From Phycisphaerales bacterium (lineage in GTDB: Bacteria > Planctomycetota > Phycisphaerae > Phycisphaerales > UBA1924), in the NCBI GenBank assembly GCA_020850415.1, contig JADZER010000023.1, positions 62,001 to 126,000 of the forward strand: a stretch of DNA of 64,000 bases. Direction: 5' to 3'. The stretch's first letter is position 1, and every line of letters starts with the position of its first letter. Both the position numbers and the translations under genes were made by a program. Positions 27,216 to 36,305 of the stretch are shown one piece after another. Below the pieces are notes generated by a model, which had not been told where the DNA came from, searched no databases, and worked only from the letters and a program-made list of their open reading frames with translations.

Positions 27216-28322
27216 TCAGGGGCGTGCGCGTCGGGCCTCTTCGAGGACGCGGATCTGCTCCTCCAGGATCTGCAGGATCTGGCGCTGTTCCTCGAGTCTG
27301 CGGCGCATCATGGCCCGGCCCGCGGCGTCGAGGTTGCGCCCCTCGATGAGCTGGGTCATCCGGTCGATATCGTCGAGCATGAGCCCGCGCCGATCGCGGA
27401 GCAGCGCGACCTGGACGGCGAGGTCGGCGTCGCCGGCGTCCTGGAGGTCGTCGAGGGTGAGCGAGCGCGAGGCGTCGATCGCCGCGAGCTGGGTGAGCGA
27501 GAGATCCAGGGTCTCCCGCGCCTGCCCGCCGACGCGCAGGCCCGGCGGCGCGTCGGCCGTGGCGTAGAGCAGCTGCCACGCGGGCTCGCCGGTGGCGGGC
27601 TTCTGGGTGTCCGTGGGCAGCGGGCTGGGCGTCAGGGGCTCGGCGTGTCCGAGCGGCCCGTTGCGGACGCGTCGGAGGTTCCAGGCGGCGAGGATGTCCG
27701 ACTCGCGCGGCCCGACGCCGCCGGCGAGGCTCTCAAAGCTGCCGAGCTCCACCTCGACCAGCAGCCGCTGATCGCCCCGCACGACCGTGAGGCGCATGAT
27801 GTCCTTGGGGGCGTGGGAGAGGATGGCGGCGCGGAAGGTGGCCTGGCGTTGGACCTTGACCCCGTCGGCCTCGACGATCTCGTCCCCCGGCATGAGCACG
27901 GCGGCGGCGTGGAACCCGGGGACGACCTCCTGCACGCGGACGGAGCCCTCGCGTTCGGACATGAACTGGATGCCCAGCGCCGCGCGCGGGCCGCGACGGA
28001 AGCGCTCGAGCGCGACCCACTCGAGGCGGAGGCGTTGCTCCGCGGAAAGGCCGGGCCGGGCGAGCTCGAGCTCGGCCTCGTCCACGGTGAGATCCTCGAG
28101 GGTGAGCAGGTCGTACGCGGCCTGCTCCCGGGCCGCGAAGACGGGGGAGCCGAGCCGGGCGATCAGCTCGCCGCGCGGCGGGCGGGTGTCGGGGAGGGCG
28201 TCGGGGCTGATCGTCGGCTGGCCACCGGCGCCGGCGGCCCAGCAGGCGATCGCCCAGCAGGCGGTCGCGCGGCGGGCGGTGGCGCACTGCGCCCGGCGGG
28301 TTGTGCTGCATGCTCGCGGCAT
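27216..28322 (-). CDS. Secreted PDZ-domain protein
   Basis: The 368-residue protein has a short weakly hydrophobic leader (ACWAIACWAAGAGGQ) suggesting export. The middle contains a PDZ-like domain, LGIQFMSEREGSVRVQEVVP to GDEIVEADGVKVQ, as in periplasmic proteases and chaperones but with no protease domain attached. The C-terminus is a predicted coiled coil (RRRLEEQRQILQILEEQIRV). It may be an adaptor that binds peptide C-termini. The ATG at 28322 is preferred over an upstream reading because the signal-like segment then starts the protein. Confidence 0.65.
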   Translation of the reverse strand: MPRACSTTRRAQCATARRATACWAIACWAAGAGGQPTISPDALPDTRPPRGELIARLGSPVFAAREQAAYDLLTLEDLTVDEAELELARPGLSAEQRLRLEWVALERFRRGPRAALGIQFMSEREGSVRVQEVVPGFHAAAVLMPGDEIVEADGVKVQRQATFRAAILSHAPKDIMRLTVVRGDQRLLVEVELGSFESLAGGVGPRESDILAAWNLRRVRNGPLGHAEPLTPSPLPTDTQKPATGEPAWQLLYATADAPPGLRVGGQARETLDLSLTQLAAIDASRSLTLDDLQDAGDADLAVQVALLRDRRGLMLDDIDRMTQLIEGRNLDAAGRAMMRRRLEEQRQILQILEEQIRVLEEARRARP

Positions 28323-28371
28323 CGCGGGGGCTCCCTGGCTTGCGCCAGTGTCGCAGACGGGGCGGGGCCCG

Positions 28372-29430
28372 TCAACGGGCGACGCTGCCGGCGGCGGATT
28401 TCCCGGCGAGCGTGGCGAGGGCGGGGGCCTTGGCGAGCAGCCAACGCCCCTTGCGGACGACCATCCGCACAAACGGGGCGGGGTCGCGCCCCGCGAACCG
28501 GCCCGTGGCGGCGATGGGGGCGACCAGCTCGGCGATCAGCGACTCGGCCATAAGCCCGGGAAGCGTGGCGAGGTCCGCGTTCACCGGGCCGTAGCCCCGC
28601 AGGAACGCCGCGAACCGCGTCGCGTCCAGCGCGTCCGGCCAGTGGTCGGGGTCGGTGCGGACGCGGGTCAGCGAGAACTGGAGGACGCCCGAGGCCAGGT
28701 CGTGCAGCGTCAGGCCGCTCCGGGCCCCGTCGAAATCCAGGACCGCCGCCACATGCCCGTTGCGGAAGATCATGTTGCCGGGGTGCCAGTCGCCGTGGAG
28801 AAGCTGGGCGCCGGGGGCCGACCGCCTCGCGGCCCTGGGGAGCGCGGCGCCGGTGGCGTCGTGGTACAGCGATCGCAGCTCGGCCGCCCCGCGGAGGCCA
28901 CGCTCGACGAGCAGGTCCAGGCTCGCGCGCACGCCGGCGTCGTTGTGGAAGCTCCACGCGGGCGCCGGCCACCGCGGCTGGTAGTCGCGCAGCAGCGCGT
29001 GCAGGCGGGCGAGCAGCCGCCCGGCGCTCTCGCACGGCGGGGGCGTCCGGTCGAACGCCTCGCCCTCCACGAACTCGAAGACCTCGTAGACCCGGTCGTT
29101 GAGCTGGACCATGGAGTTGTTGCCGCGCGCGGTGCCCACCAGCCGCGCGGCGGGGAACCCCGCGCCGTGCAGAAAGAGCTGGACATCGTGGCTGAACGCG
29201 ACCCGGTAGGGGTCGTCTCGCCCGCGGGCGCGGCGTTTGAGCAGGTACCGTCCGTTGGCGGCCTCGAGGAGGACCTTGGGGGAGCGGCTCGAGCCCTTCT
29301 GGAACTCGAAAACGGCGCGGATCTCGCCGAGGTCGTAGTGGGCGCAGACGCCCGCCAGCTCCCCGAGCGCGAACGCCGACCGCGCGTGCGGTACGGGCGC
29401 GGGGCCGGTGTGTTCGTTGGTCGTGGGCAT
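28372..29430 (-). CDS. APH-family phosphotransferase
   Basis: The 352-residue protein has the aminoglycoside phosphotransferase/choline kinase fold: the phosphate-accepting catalytic motif LLHGDWHPGN and the metal site AVLDFDGARSG. The N-terminal lobe has YEVFEFVEGEAFDR as hinge. Substrates of the superfamily range from homoserine and sugars to antibiotics; the phrase pattern (NGRYLLKRR near the start) resembles homoserine kinase II-like proteins, but I cannot assign it. It is between yicC and the PDZ gene on the same strand. Confidence 0.8.
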   Translation of the reverse strand: MPTTNEHTGPAPVPHARSAFALGELAGVCAHYDLGEIRAVFEFQKGSSRSPKVLLEAANGRYLLKRRARGRDDPYRVAFSHDVQLFLHGAGFPAARLVGTARGNNSMVQLNDRVYEVFEFVEGEAFDRTPPPCESAGRLLARLHALLRDYQPRWPAPAWSFHNDAGVRASLDLLVERGLRGAAELRSLYHDATGAALPRAARRSAPGAQLLHGDWHPGNMIFRNGHVAAVLDFDGARSGLTLHDLASGVLQFSLTRVRTDPDHWPDALDATRFAAFLRGYGPVNADLATLPGLMAESLIAELVAPIAATGRFAGRDPAPFVRMVVRKGRWLLAKAPALATLAGKSAAGSVAR

Positions 29431-29460
29431 CGTGCGGCCTATCGACGGGGCGCGGGGGCG

Positions 29461-30351
29461 CTACTCGACATTCTGCACCTGCTCCTTGATGCGGTCGATC
29501 GCGCCCTTGACCTCCACGATCATGCGGCTGATCAGGCTGTCGGGGCTCTTGCTCGCGATCGTGTTCGCCTCGCGGAGCATCTCCTGGGCCAGGAAGTCGA
29601 GCGTCCGCCCGACAGGCTCGCTCTCGGCGCCGTGCAGCAGGTCGCTGAACTGGTCGATGTGGCCGCTCAGCCGGCTGACCTCCTCGGCGATGTCCGTCTT
29701 CTCGGCGTAGACGGCGATCTCGCGGATCAGCTCGACGGGCTCCACGGTGAGCTGGGCCTCGCGGAACATCTCCTGCATCCGCAGGCGCAGCCGGCTCTCG
29801 TACTCGGCGATGACCCGCGGGGCCTGCTCCTTGATCCGGCCGAGCCGGTCGGCGATCAGGCCCCGGTGGCCGAGCAGCTCCTCCATCAGCAGCGAGCCCT
29901 CGCGGTTGCGCATCGAGATGAGGTGCGTGCACGCCTCGTCGACCAGCCCGAGGAGGACCTTGCGGGCCTGGTGGAGCAGCGACTCGTCGTTGGCGGGCTG
30001 CTGCAGCACGCCGGGGAGGGCCAGGAGCGAGGCCAGATCCAGAGGGACCTGCCCGGCCCCAACCGCCGCCGACGCGCGGATCTGCTCGACATACCGGTCC
30101 AGCGCCTGGTGGTTGATGTCGAGGGCGGCGGAGGCGGAAGTGTCGGCGAAGGAAGCGATGAGCGTCACGCTGCCGCGGGCGATGCGGTGGCGCAGCGCGG
30201 CCTCCAGCTCGGCCTCCAGCACCTGGAGCCGCTCGGGCAGCCGGATGGTCGCCTTGAAGTACTTGTTGTTGAGGGACCGGAGCTCGACGGCGTAATGCAC
30301 GCCGTCGGCGTGTCGTGTGGCCTCACCAAAGCCGGTCATGCTGCGGATCAC
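29461..30351 (-). CDS. yicC: YicC-family endoribonuclease
   Basis: The 296-residue protein starts MIRSMTGFGEATRHADG and ends with the conserved DUF1732 block FLAQEMLREANTIASKSPD, the diagnostic ends of YicC. YicC proteins are implicated in RNA cleavage and small-RNA turnover and usually lie near guanylate kinase or stress genes; here it is downstream of secG. The length matches the family. Confidence 0.93.
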   Translation of the reverse strand: MIRSMTGFGEATRHADGVHYAVELRSLNNKYFKATIRLPERLQVLEAELEAALRHRIARGSVTLIASFADTSASAALDINHQALDRYVEQIRASAAVGAGQVPLDLASLLALPGVLQQPANDESLLHQARKVLLGLVDEACTHLISMRNREGSLLMEELLGHRGLIADRLGRIKEQAPRVIAEYESRLRLRMQEMFREAQLTVEPVELIREIAVYAEKTDIAEEVSRLSGHIDQFSDLLHGAESEPVGRTLDFLAQEMLREANTIASKSPDSLISRMIVEVKGAIDRIKEQVQNVE

Positions 30352-30390
30352 GCGCGGGTCGCTCCGTGAGGTTGTGGCGTCGCGCCCAGC

Positions 30391-30960
30391 TTAGCCGCCC
30401 TGGCCGTCGTCGGTCGGGGGTGCGGCCTCGCCGCCGGTCTCGCCTGCGGGCTGCTCGGTGGCCGGAATCTCAGCGCCGGGCGTCTCGTCGGCGCCGGGGG
30501 TCTCGGTCGCGGGGGTCTCGGCCGGCGTCTCGGGGGCGGGCAGCTCGGGGGCCGGCTGCTCGGGGGCCGCGCCGGTGTCACCGGGCTGGACCGGCGCCGG
30601 GTTCGAGGTCGCGGCTGGGTTGCCGCCCGTCACCTTCGGCGGCGACATCACCAGCACCAGGCCGACCGCCACGACGAGCCACAAAACAAAGAACGAGATG
30701 GTGGCGATCGTCAGCGCGTCGCCGGTCCGCGCGCCGAAGGCCGTCTCACCCGACCCCGCGCCGGCGCCGAACGCCCCGGAAAGCCCGCCGCCCTGCGGAC
30801 GCTGGATCAGGACCGTGAGGATCAGGAGGACCGAGCAGGCCAGGAAGCCGACGGTCAGCAGGCCGATGACGACCTGGCTGACACCGAGGGTGAGCATGCC
30901 GTGATCCAGCAGGGCGGGGTGCAGCAGGGCGGGGTTCAGGATGCCGTGGGTCAGGTCCAT
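30391..30960 (-). CDS. secG: Preprotein translocase subunit SecG with long acidic Pro/Thr tail
   Basis: SecG is an auxiliary subunit of the SecYEG protein-export channel. Two membrane helices (VVIGLLTVGFLACSVLLIL and TIATISFFVLWLVVAVGLVLV) flank the cytoplasmic loop LIQRPQGGGLSGAFGAGAGS, the family signature. Beyond the second helix is a tail of about 85 residues of Pro, Glu, Thr, Ala and Gly, absent from E. coli SecG (110 residues). The start could be the ATG at 30960 or at 30897. It follows tpiA on the same strand, a common secG neighbour. Confidence 0.9.
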   Translation of the reverse strand: MDLTHGILNPALLHPALLDHGMLTLGVSQVVIGLLTVGFLACSVLLILTVLIQRPQGGGLSGAFGAGAGSGETAFGARTGDALTIATISFFVLWLVVAVGLVLVMSPPKVTGGNPAATSNPAPVQPGDTGAAPEQPAPELPAPETPAETPATETPGADETPGAEIPATEQPAGETGGEAAPPTDDGQGG

Positions 30961-31154
30961 GGGACGGGGAAGCTCCGCATCGGGCCCCGCGGGGGGCGGT
31001 CCCGGGCCGTGTGATTGGGAAGACCCCCGGGCGGGTTGCTCCCGGGAGGCAGGGCGGAAGTCTAGGCGGGACGGTCCGAGCCCCGAGAGGAGGAGCCAGA
31101 CCCCCGTGCAAGGGTCCCAACCCCCCACCGGCCAGCCCGCGGCCCCCATTTCCC

Positions 31155-31319
31155 GGAACGCGGAAGGCGCGAAGACCGCGAAGGGGCCAGGAAAGCAGTG
31201 CCGCCGGGGCCAAGAGAGGTAGGGATCGTCGGCCTCGGGCGGCCGGACCCAGGCCCAGCTGCGGGGCGATCGCGACCGGTCTCCGAACACTTCGCGCCCT
31301 TCGCGCCCTTCGCGTTCAA
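31155..31319. repeat. Third inverted pair of the GAACGCGAAG repeat family
   Basis: The left arm 31155-31185 (GGAACGCGGAAGGCGCGAAG...) and right arm 31289-31319 (reverse complement TTGAACGCGAAGGGCGCGAA...) flank about 100 bp without a gene, between tpiA and secG. The left arm has drifted more than the right. The centre holds no hairpin as clear as that at 19911. Confidence 0.7.
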
Positions 31320-31345
31320 AACAGAGACCGCCCGCGATCCGCCAG

Positions 31346-32113
31346 CTACACCCGGCCAGCCGCCGCCGCGATGATCGGCACGAAGTCCGACGCCTTCAGG
31401 CTCGCCCCGCCGACCAGCCCGCCGTCGATATCGGGCTGGGCGAGCAGCTCCGCGGCGTTGCCGGGCTTGAGCGACCCGCCGTACTGGATCCGAGTCGCCT
31501 GCGCCACGGCGCTCCCGAACATGGCGGCCAGCACCCCGCGGCACTTCGCGTGCGCATCCTGCGCGTCCGCCGTCGTCGCCACCTTCCCGGTCCCGATCGC
31601 CCACACCGGCTCGTACGCGATCGTCACCCGCGCCATCTGCTCGGCGCTCACCCCCGCCAGCCCCGCGCGGAGCTGGCGCTCGTTCACCGCGTCGGTCTGG
31701 CCCGCCTCGCGCTGCTCGAGCTTCTCGCCGATGCACAGCACGCACTCGAGCCCGGCCGCGAGCACCGCCCTGGTCTTGGCGTTGATCAGCGCGTCGGTCT
31801 CGCCGAGGACATGCCGGCGCTCGGAGTGACCGGTGAGGACGACCGACACGCCGCAGTCCTTGAGCATGCCCAGGGAGACCTCGCCGGTGAAGGCGCCGTC
31901 GGGCTCGAAATAGCAGTCCTGAGCGCCGAGCTTGACAGCCGACCCGGCAAGGGCCCGGCCGACGGCCAGCAGGAACGGGAACGGCGGGAAGACGGCGACC
32001 TCGCAGCCGGGGTGCTCGGCGGCGCCCGCGGCGACCTCACGCGCGAGCGCGGGGCCGGACTCGGGGCCGGTGTTCATCTTCCAGTTGCCGCCGACGAACG
32101 GGGTGCGAGACAT
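31346..32113 (-). CDS. tpiA: Triosephosphate isomerase
   Basis: The 255-residue enzyme interconverts dihydroxyacetone phosphate and glyceraldehyde 3-phosphate. GGNWKMN holds the catalytic Lys, VVLTGHSERR the catalytic His, AYEPVWAIGTG the catalytic Glu and flexible loop, and QYGGSLKPGNA and GLVGGASL the phosphate-binding strands. Length is standard. It is the first gene of the minus-strand run leading to secG and yicC, with an inverted repeat after it. Confidence 0.97.
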   Translation of the reverse strand: MSRTPFVGGNWKMNTGPESGPALAREVAAGAAEHPGCEVAVFPPFPFLLAVGRALAGSAVKLGAQDCYFEPDGAFTGEVSLGMLKDCGVSVVLTGHSERRHVLGETDALINAKTRAVLAAGLECVLCIGEKLEQREAGQTDAVNERQLRAGLAGVSAEQMARVTIAYEPVWAIGTGKVATTADAQDAHAKCRGVLAAMFGSAVAQATRIQYGGSLKPGNAAELLAQPDIDGGLVGGASLKASDFVPIIAAAAGRV

Positions 32114-32276
32114 GCGGACCTCCAGGGCTGGATCTGCGTTGGTTGCGAGGGGCGCGCCCGGCACGCCGAGGAACGATAGGGGAGGCTGCGCGCCGGGCAT
32201 GGGCCCCGGTGCTTGGCCTAGACTTCCAACCCCGCCGGCGCAGGCCGCGACACCAGACCATCCGCCACCAACGACC

Positions 32277-33896
32277 ATGACCTCGTCCCGCGAGACAACC
32301 GAGCCCGTGCGCGCACCGGACCGCTTCCCCCTCCTGGAGATGCTCGCTGTCGCCGCGCCCTCAGTCGTCACGATGACCAGCTACACCGTCATGCAGTTCG
32401 TGGACGGGAAGATGGTCAGCGAGATCTCGCCGCCCGACCCCGCGTATGTCGCGGCCCAGGGCAACGGCGGCATGGCGGTCTGGCTGGCCCTGAGCCTGGC
32501 CCTGGGCGCGATGGGCGTGATCAACACCTTCGTCAGCCAGAACCTCGGGCAGGGCACCCCGCAGCGGGGGAGCGCCTACGGCTGGACCGCCCTCTGGATG
32601 TCGCTGCTCTGGGCGGTCTTCCTGGTGCCCTACGCGATGTCGCTGCCCCTCATCTTCCGCAGCATGGGGCACCCCGAGCACCTCGTCGCGCTCGAGACCC
32701 AGTACGCGCAGATCAACATCATGGGGGCGTTCTTCGTGCTCGCGGCACGGGGCATCGCGCACTTCTTCTACGGGCTGCACAAGCCCTCGGTGATCATGGT
32801 CTCCGCACTCGCCGCGAATGTCGTGAATGTCTTCCTCAACGCCCTGCTGATCTACGGCGCCGACGGCCCGCCCGCCTGGGTGCCGTTCGGCCGGGAGATC
32901 CAGGGTGTCGCGCAGGCCCTGGGCCTCGAGGGCCTGGGCGTGGCGGGGGCGGCGATCGGCACGGTGGCCGGGGCGGCGCTCGAGCTGGCGATCCCCGTCG
33001 CCGTCTTCCTCAGCCCGGGGATGAACCGCAAGTACCAGACCCGCGCCGCGTGGCGCCCGTCGATGGCCCACTTCCGCGATGTCATCCGTCTCGGCTGGCC
33101 CGCGGGCCTCATGTTCGTCAACGAGATGCTCTGCTGGGCCTACCTCATGGCCTACATGCTGCCCGCCGGCGGCGCGGCGCGGGCCGGGCTCGCCGACCTG
33201 CCGCCCGACCAGCTCCAGGCCGCCGTCGAGAGCGCAAAGACCACCGCCAACTCCGCCGGCTGGATCGCCCTGCGCTACATGCACCTCTCGTTCATGCCGG
33301 CGGTGGGCATGTCCATCGCCGTGACGGCGGTCGTCGGCAAGTGCATGGGGATGGGACGCCCCGACCTGGCCGCCAAGCGCGCGTGGCTGGGCATGGGCAT
33401 GACCGTCGGCTACATGGGCCTCTGCGCCCTGGCCTTCGTCCTCTTCCGAGAGCGCCTCGTCGATGTGTTCGTCGCCGAAGACCTCAAGGCCTCGGACCCC
33501 GAGGCCGCGGCCAGCCTGATCCGCGTCGGCGCGACGGTCATGATCGCCGCCGCGGTCTTCCAGATCTTCGACGCCTGCGCCATCACCACCAGCGCCGCCC
33601 TCCGCGGGGCGGGCGACACGATCTGGCCCGGCGTGGTGACGGTCATCACCTCCTGGGGCTGCATCGTCGGCGTGGGGCACGCCCTCCTCGCCTGGGCCCC
33701 GGGCCTGGGCTCGCTGGGGCCCTGGATCGGGGCCAGCGCCTACATCGTGCTGCTCGGCATCCTCTTCCTCTCCAGGTTCATCGCCGGCCGGTGGAAGACG
33801 ATCGATGTGCTGGGCGCCTCGGCGGCAGGGAAGCTCGACCAGGCCTTCCCCGCCCCGACAGAGGCCCTAGCCGGTGGTTTGCCTGGGGAAGCCTGA
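32277..33896 (+). CDS. MATE-family efflux transporter
   Basis: The 539-residue protein has about 12 membrane segments in two halves and MATE-type phrases such as ALSLALGAMGVINTFVSQNLG and AALRGAGDTIWPGVVTVITS near the second half start. MATE proteins export drugs or metabolites in exchange for H+ or Na+. The loops PDPAYVAAQGNGG and the segment ESAKTTANSAGW are longer than usual. It starts a plus-strand run opposite tpiA. The substrate is not predictable. Confidence 0.88.
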   Translation: MTSSRETTEPVRAPDRFPLLEMLAVAAPSVVTMTSYTVMQFVDGKMVSEISPPDPAYVAAQGNGGMAVWLALSLALGAMGVINTFVSQNLGQGTPQRGSAYGWTALWMSLLWAVFLVPYAMSLPLIFRSMGHPEHLVALETQYAQINIMGAFFVLAARGIAHFFYGLHKPSVIMVSALAANVVNVFLNALLIYGADGPPAWVPFGREIQGVAQALGLEGLGVAGAAIGTVAGAALELAIPVAVFLSPGMNRKYQTRAAWRPSMAHFRDVIRLGWPAGLMFVNEMLCWAYLMAYMLPAGGAARAGLADLPPDQLQAAVESAKTTANSAGWIALRYMHLSFMPAVGMSIAVTAVVGKCMGMGRPDLAAKRAWLGMGMTVGYMGLCALAFVLFRERLVDVFVAEDLKASDPEAAASLIRVGATVMIAAAVFQIFDACAITTSAALRGAGDTIWPGVVTVITSWGCIVGVGHALLAWAPGLGSLGPWIGASAYIVLLGILFLSRFIAGRWKTIDVLGASAAGKLDQAFPAPTEALAGGLPGEA

Positions 33897-34033
33897 GGGC
33901 GGGGCTGGAGAGTGCGGCGCGGGGGTTCTATCGTTGCCGCTGACCAGAGACCGAAGGACCATCCCGTGGCCCACCCCGGCCTCCCCGGACTCGTGCCGGG
34001 CGGCGGGGGGGCGGCCAAAGCCAAGGAGCTTCC

Positions 34034-34972
34034 ATGTCGCACGACCCCCTGGACATGATGATCGGCGTCGAGAGCGCCAAGCGTGACGCCGAGGCCGCCC
34101 AGAAGCACGCCCAGGCCGCCCGCGCGGCCGAGGAGCGGGGCGAGCACGAGCTGGCCCTGGCCGAGTACACCAAGGCCGTCGCCGCCGACCCGACCAACGC
34201 GTCGGTCATGTTCCGCCTCGCCTACCTGCTGGACCTCGCCGGTCTGGACGAAGAGGCCAGCGAGTATTACGAGCGGGTGTGCGAGTTCAAGCCCGCGCCG
34301 ATCAACGCCCTGATGAACCTCGCGGTGCTCTACGAGGACCAGGGCCACTATGTGAAGGCCGAGCGGTGCCTGCGCCAGATCCTCGAGACCAACCCCAACC
34401 ACGCCCGCGGCCGCCTGTTCATGAAGGATGTGCAGGCCAGCCGCGAGATGGTGATCGAGGAGGAGCAGGACCGCGATGTCTTCAAGCGCAAGGCGCTGCT
34501 CGACACCCCCGTGACCGACTTCGAGCTCTCCGTCCGCGCCCGCACCTGCCTGAAGAAGATGAACATCCGCACCCTCGGCGACCTCCTCCGCATCACCGAG
34601 GCCGAGCTGATGAGCTACAAGAACTTCGGCGAGTCGAGCCTGCTGGAGATCAAGCGGATGCTCCAGGTCAAGGGCCTGCGCCTCGGCCAGGGGCTCGAGG
34701 ACGCCCACCGGGCCGCCCGCCGGGCGATCATGGAGCAGCTCAAGGGCTCGGGCAAGGAGGCGGTGCTCGGCAAGCCCGTCACCGACCTGAACCTCTCGGT
34801 GCGCGCCCGCCGCGCCCTCCAGCTACTCAACATCCAGACCCTGGGCGACCTCGCCAGCCACACCGAGGCCGAGCTCATGGGCGTCAAGAACTTCGGCGCC
34901 ACCTCCCTGGTCGAGGTCCGCGAGCGCCTGACCGAGCACGGCCTGGCGCTCCGGGTGCTCGAGGCCGATTGA
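34034..34972 (+). CDS. TPR protein with two RNA polymerase alpha-CTD modules
   Basis: The 312-residue protein has TPR-like helices at about 34-137 (ERGEHELALAEYTKAVAADP and two more), then two copies of the RNA polymerase alpha C-terminal domain at about 155-217 and 237-305. Each has the pattern TDFELSVRARTCLKKMNIRT / TDLNLSVRARRALQLLNIQT followed by LGDL..TEAEL and KNFG(E/A)(S/T)SL. The Arg of SVRA matches the DNA-binding Arg265 of E. coli alpha; other DNA contacts are only partly kept. There is no alpha N-terminal domain, so it cannot build polymerase. It may be a transcription adaptor that presents alpha-CTDs to UP elements or activators. A good AAGGAG site precedes the ATG. No signal peptide. 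Confidence 0.85.
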   Translation: MSHDPLDMMIGVESAKRDAEAAQKHAQAARAAEERGEHELALAEYTKAVAADPTNASVMFRLAYLLDLAGLDEEASEYYERVCEFKPAPINALMNLAVLYEDQGHYVKAERCLRQILETNPNHARGRLFMKDVQASREMVIEEEQDRDVFKRKALLDTPVTDFELSVRARTCLKKMNIRTLGDLLRITEAELMSYKNFGESSLLEIKRMLQVKGLRLGQGLEDAHRAARRAIMEQLKGSGKEAVLGKPVTDLNLSVRARRALQLLNIQTLGDLASHTEAELMGVKNFGATSLVEVRERLTEHGLALRVLEAD

Positions 34973-35085
34973 CGGCAGAAGCACTCGGAAGGCGTGGCTA
35001 TTTGGTCGTTGCATTCGGCGTAAACCCAGAATGGGGATTGGTTCGCGCCATATGAGATGCCGGTGGACATCCGCACTCATTCCAC

Positions 35086-35116
35086 TTGACACGCCCCCCC
35101 CCCCCCGTGATAGCTT
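35086..35116 (+). promoter_or_regulatory. Putative promoter with a C13 tract as spacer
   Basis: A perfect -35 hexamer TTGACA (35086-35091) is followed by CG, thirteen C residues (35094-35106) and GTGATAGCTTGAT. Candidate -10 boxes are GATAGC (17-bp spacer) or TAGCTT (19-bp spacer), both weak. Slippage in the C-tract would change the spacing by single bases. The ATG of the next gene lies 6 nt after TAGCTT with no ribosome site, so the transcript may be leaderless. Confidence 0.55.
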
Positions 35117-35122
35117 GATCGC

Positions 35123-36277
35123 ATGGCGGGGCTCGGGACAATCCAACTTCGCGGATGCATGCTCGCTCTGGGTTTGATTTGTGCGCCGGGTGTTGGTCAG
35201 ACCGAGCAGGAAGTCCGCGAGTGGTTCGAGGAGGCGTGGGAAGAGGCAGCTGCCCTCCCGGCGCTCGAAGGCTTCGGCATCGAGTGCCATGTGGAGTACC
35301 CCCCACAACTCACCGACGCCGAGCTGGCGGCGCTTCGCCGGGAAGCGGAGGGGAAGCCCGACCACCCCAACTGGCGGGAGATCGAGGCCGAGGAGCGGCG
35401 CCGGCGTCAGCCGCTCGGTTCGAGCCGCGTGATGATCTGGAACGATCAGAAGGGCCGATGGCGGTACAACCGGTCCTATCTCATCTCGACCACCGATGAG
35501 CCGAGCTATGTCGACGCCGTGGTCGCGGGCTCGGTCATGTGGCAGCTCACGCCGGAAGCGCTCCACATCGCCCCGACGGACAAGGGCACCGCGACCGGCA
35601 CCCACGGGGACCCTCGGTCGCGCGAGGGCTCGATGCGAGTGCTTCTAAGTGAACTCCTCTACGGTCGGTTGGGCGTGGGGGCAGACGCGGGGAACGCCCC
35701 CGATGGTCGGGTTGAGTTGTTGCCGGGCCATCGTTGGGCCGCGTATGTGTCGCGGGGTGAAGACTTCGAGCTTCGCTACGAGGGAACCTGGGATATACCG
35801 GCCGCGCGAGGTACTGTCGAAACAGTCGTCGTCACCAGGACATCAGAGCGCGGCGTCGCACTCCGTGGGACCCGGTACGCGTTCGAAGGGTGGCGCCTGG
35901 ACCCGGTCTCGCAACGATGGTTGGCCCAAGCCGCGTCCGAGACATCCGCGGGCGGTGTCGTGATGCAGCGGACGGTGCTCGACGCGGTCACGAAGGTCAC
36001 CCCAGCGGAGTTCGACGCGTTGTTCGAGGTCCCGCCCATCGACGGCGAGGACCCGGTGCGCGGGCGGATGACCTATCACAGCCTGTACGACCATCGGCCC
36101 TCGGCGCTCGTCCGCCAGGACTTCGGACCAGACCGGGAGGTGGTGAGCATCGCGGACCTGCCCGGCGCCAAGTCATGGCGACGGTGGCGCGTGGCCGGGT
36201 GGGTCGTCGCCGGGGTGCTCTCAAGCGTGTTCATCGGGCTCCGCGTTCGTTCGTCGCGGACGGGGACTGATGGTTGA
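35123..36277 (+). CDS. Secreted, C-terminally membrane-anchored hypothetical protein
   Basis: The 384-residue protein has an N-terminal hydrophobic leader (CMLALGLICAPGVGQ), a large polar domain and a C-terminal membrane helix (VAGWVVAGVLSSVFIGL) followed by a basic end, so most of it lies outside the cytoplasm. I do not recognise the domain. It is first of a three-gene operon with the cysteine-rich protein and the MauE-pseudopilin protein (28- and 15-bp gaps). Codon use is less GC-biased than that of the housekeeping genes. An internal ATG at 35159 is an alternative start that would shorten the leader. Expression may depend on the length of the C13 tract just upstream. Confidence 0.7.
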   Translation: MAGLGTIQLRGCMLALGLICAPGVGQTEQEVREWFEEAWEEAAALPALEGFGIECHVEYPPQLTDAELAALRREAEGKPDHPNWREIEAEERRRRQPLGSSRVMIWNDQKGRWRYNRSYLISTTDEPSYVDAVVAGSVMWQLTPEALHIAPTDKGTATGTHGDPRSREGSMRVLLSELLYGRLGVGADAGNAPDGRVELLPGHRWAAYVSRGEDFELRYEGTWDIPAARGTVETVVVTRTSERGVALRGTRYAFEGWRLDPVSQRWLAQAASETSAGGVVMQRTVLDAVTKVTPAEFDALFEVPPIDGEDPVRGRMTYHSLYDHRPSALVRQDFGPDREVVSIADLPGAKSWRRWRVAGWVVAGVLSSVFIGLRVRSSRTGTDG

Positions 36278-36305
36278 CCGCTCAACACTGAAGGAAGGAC
36301 GCAAA

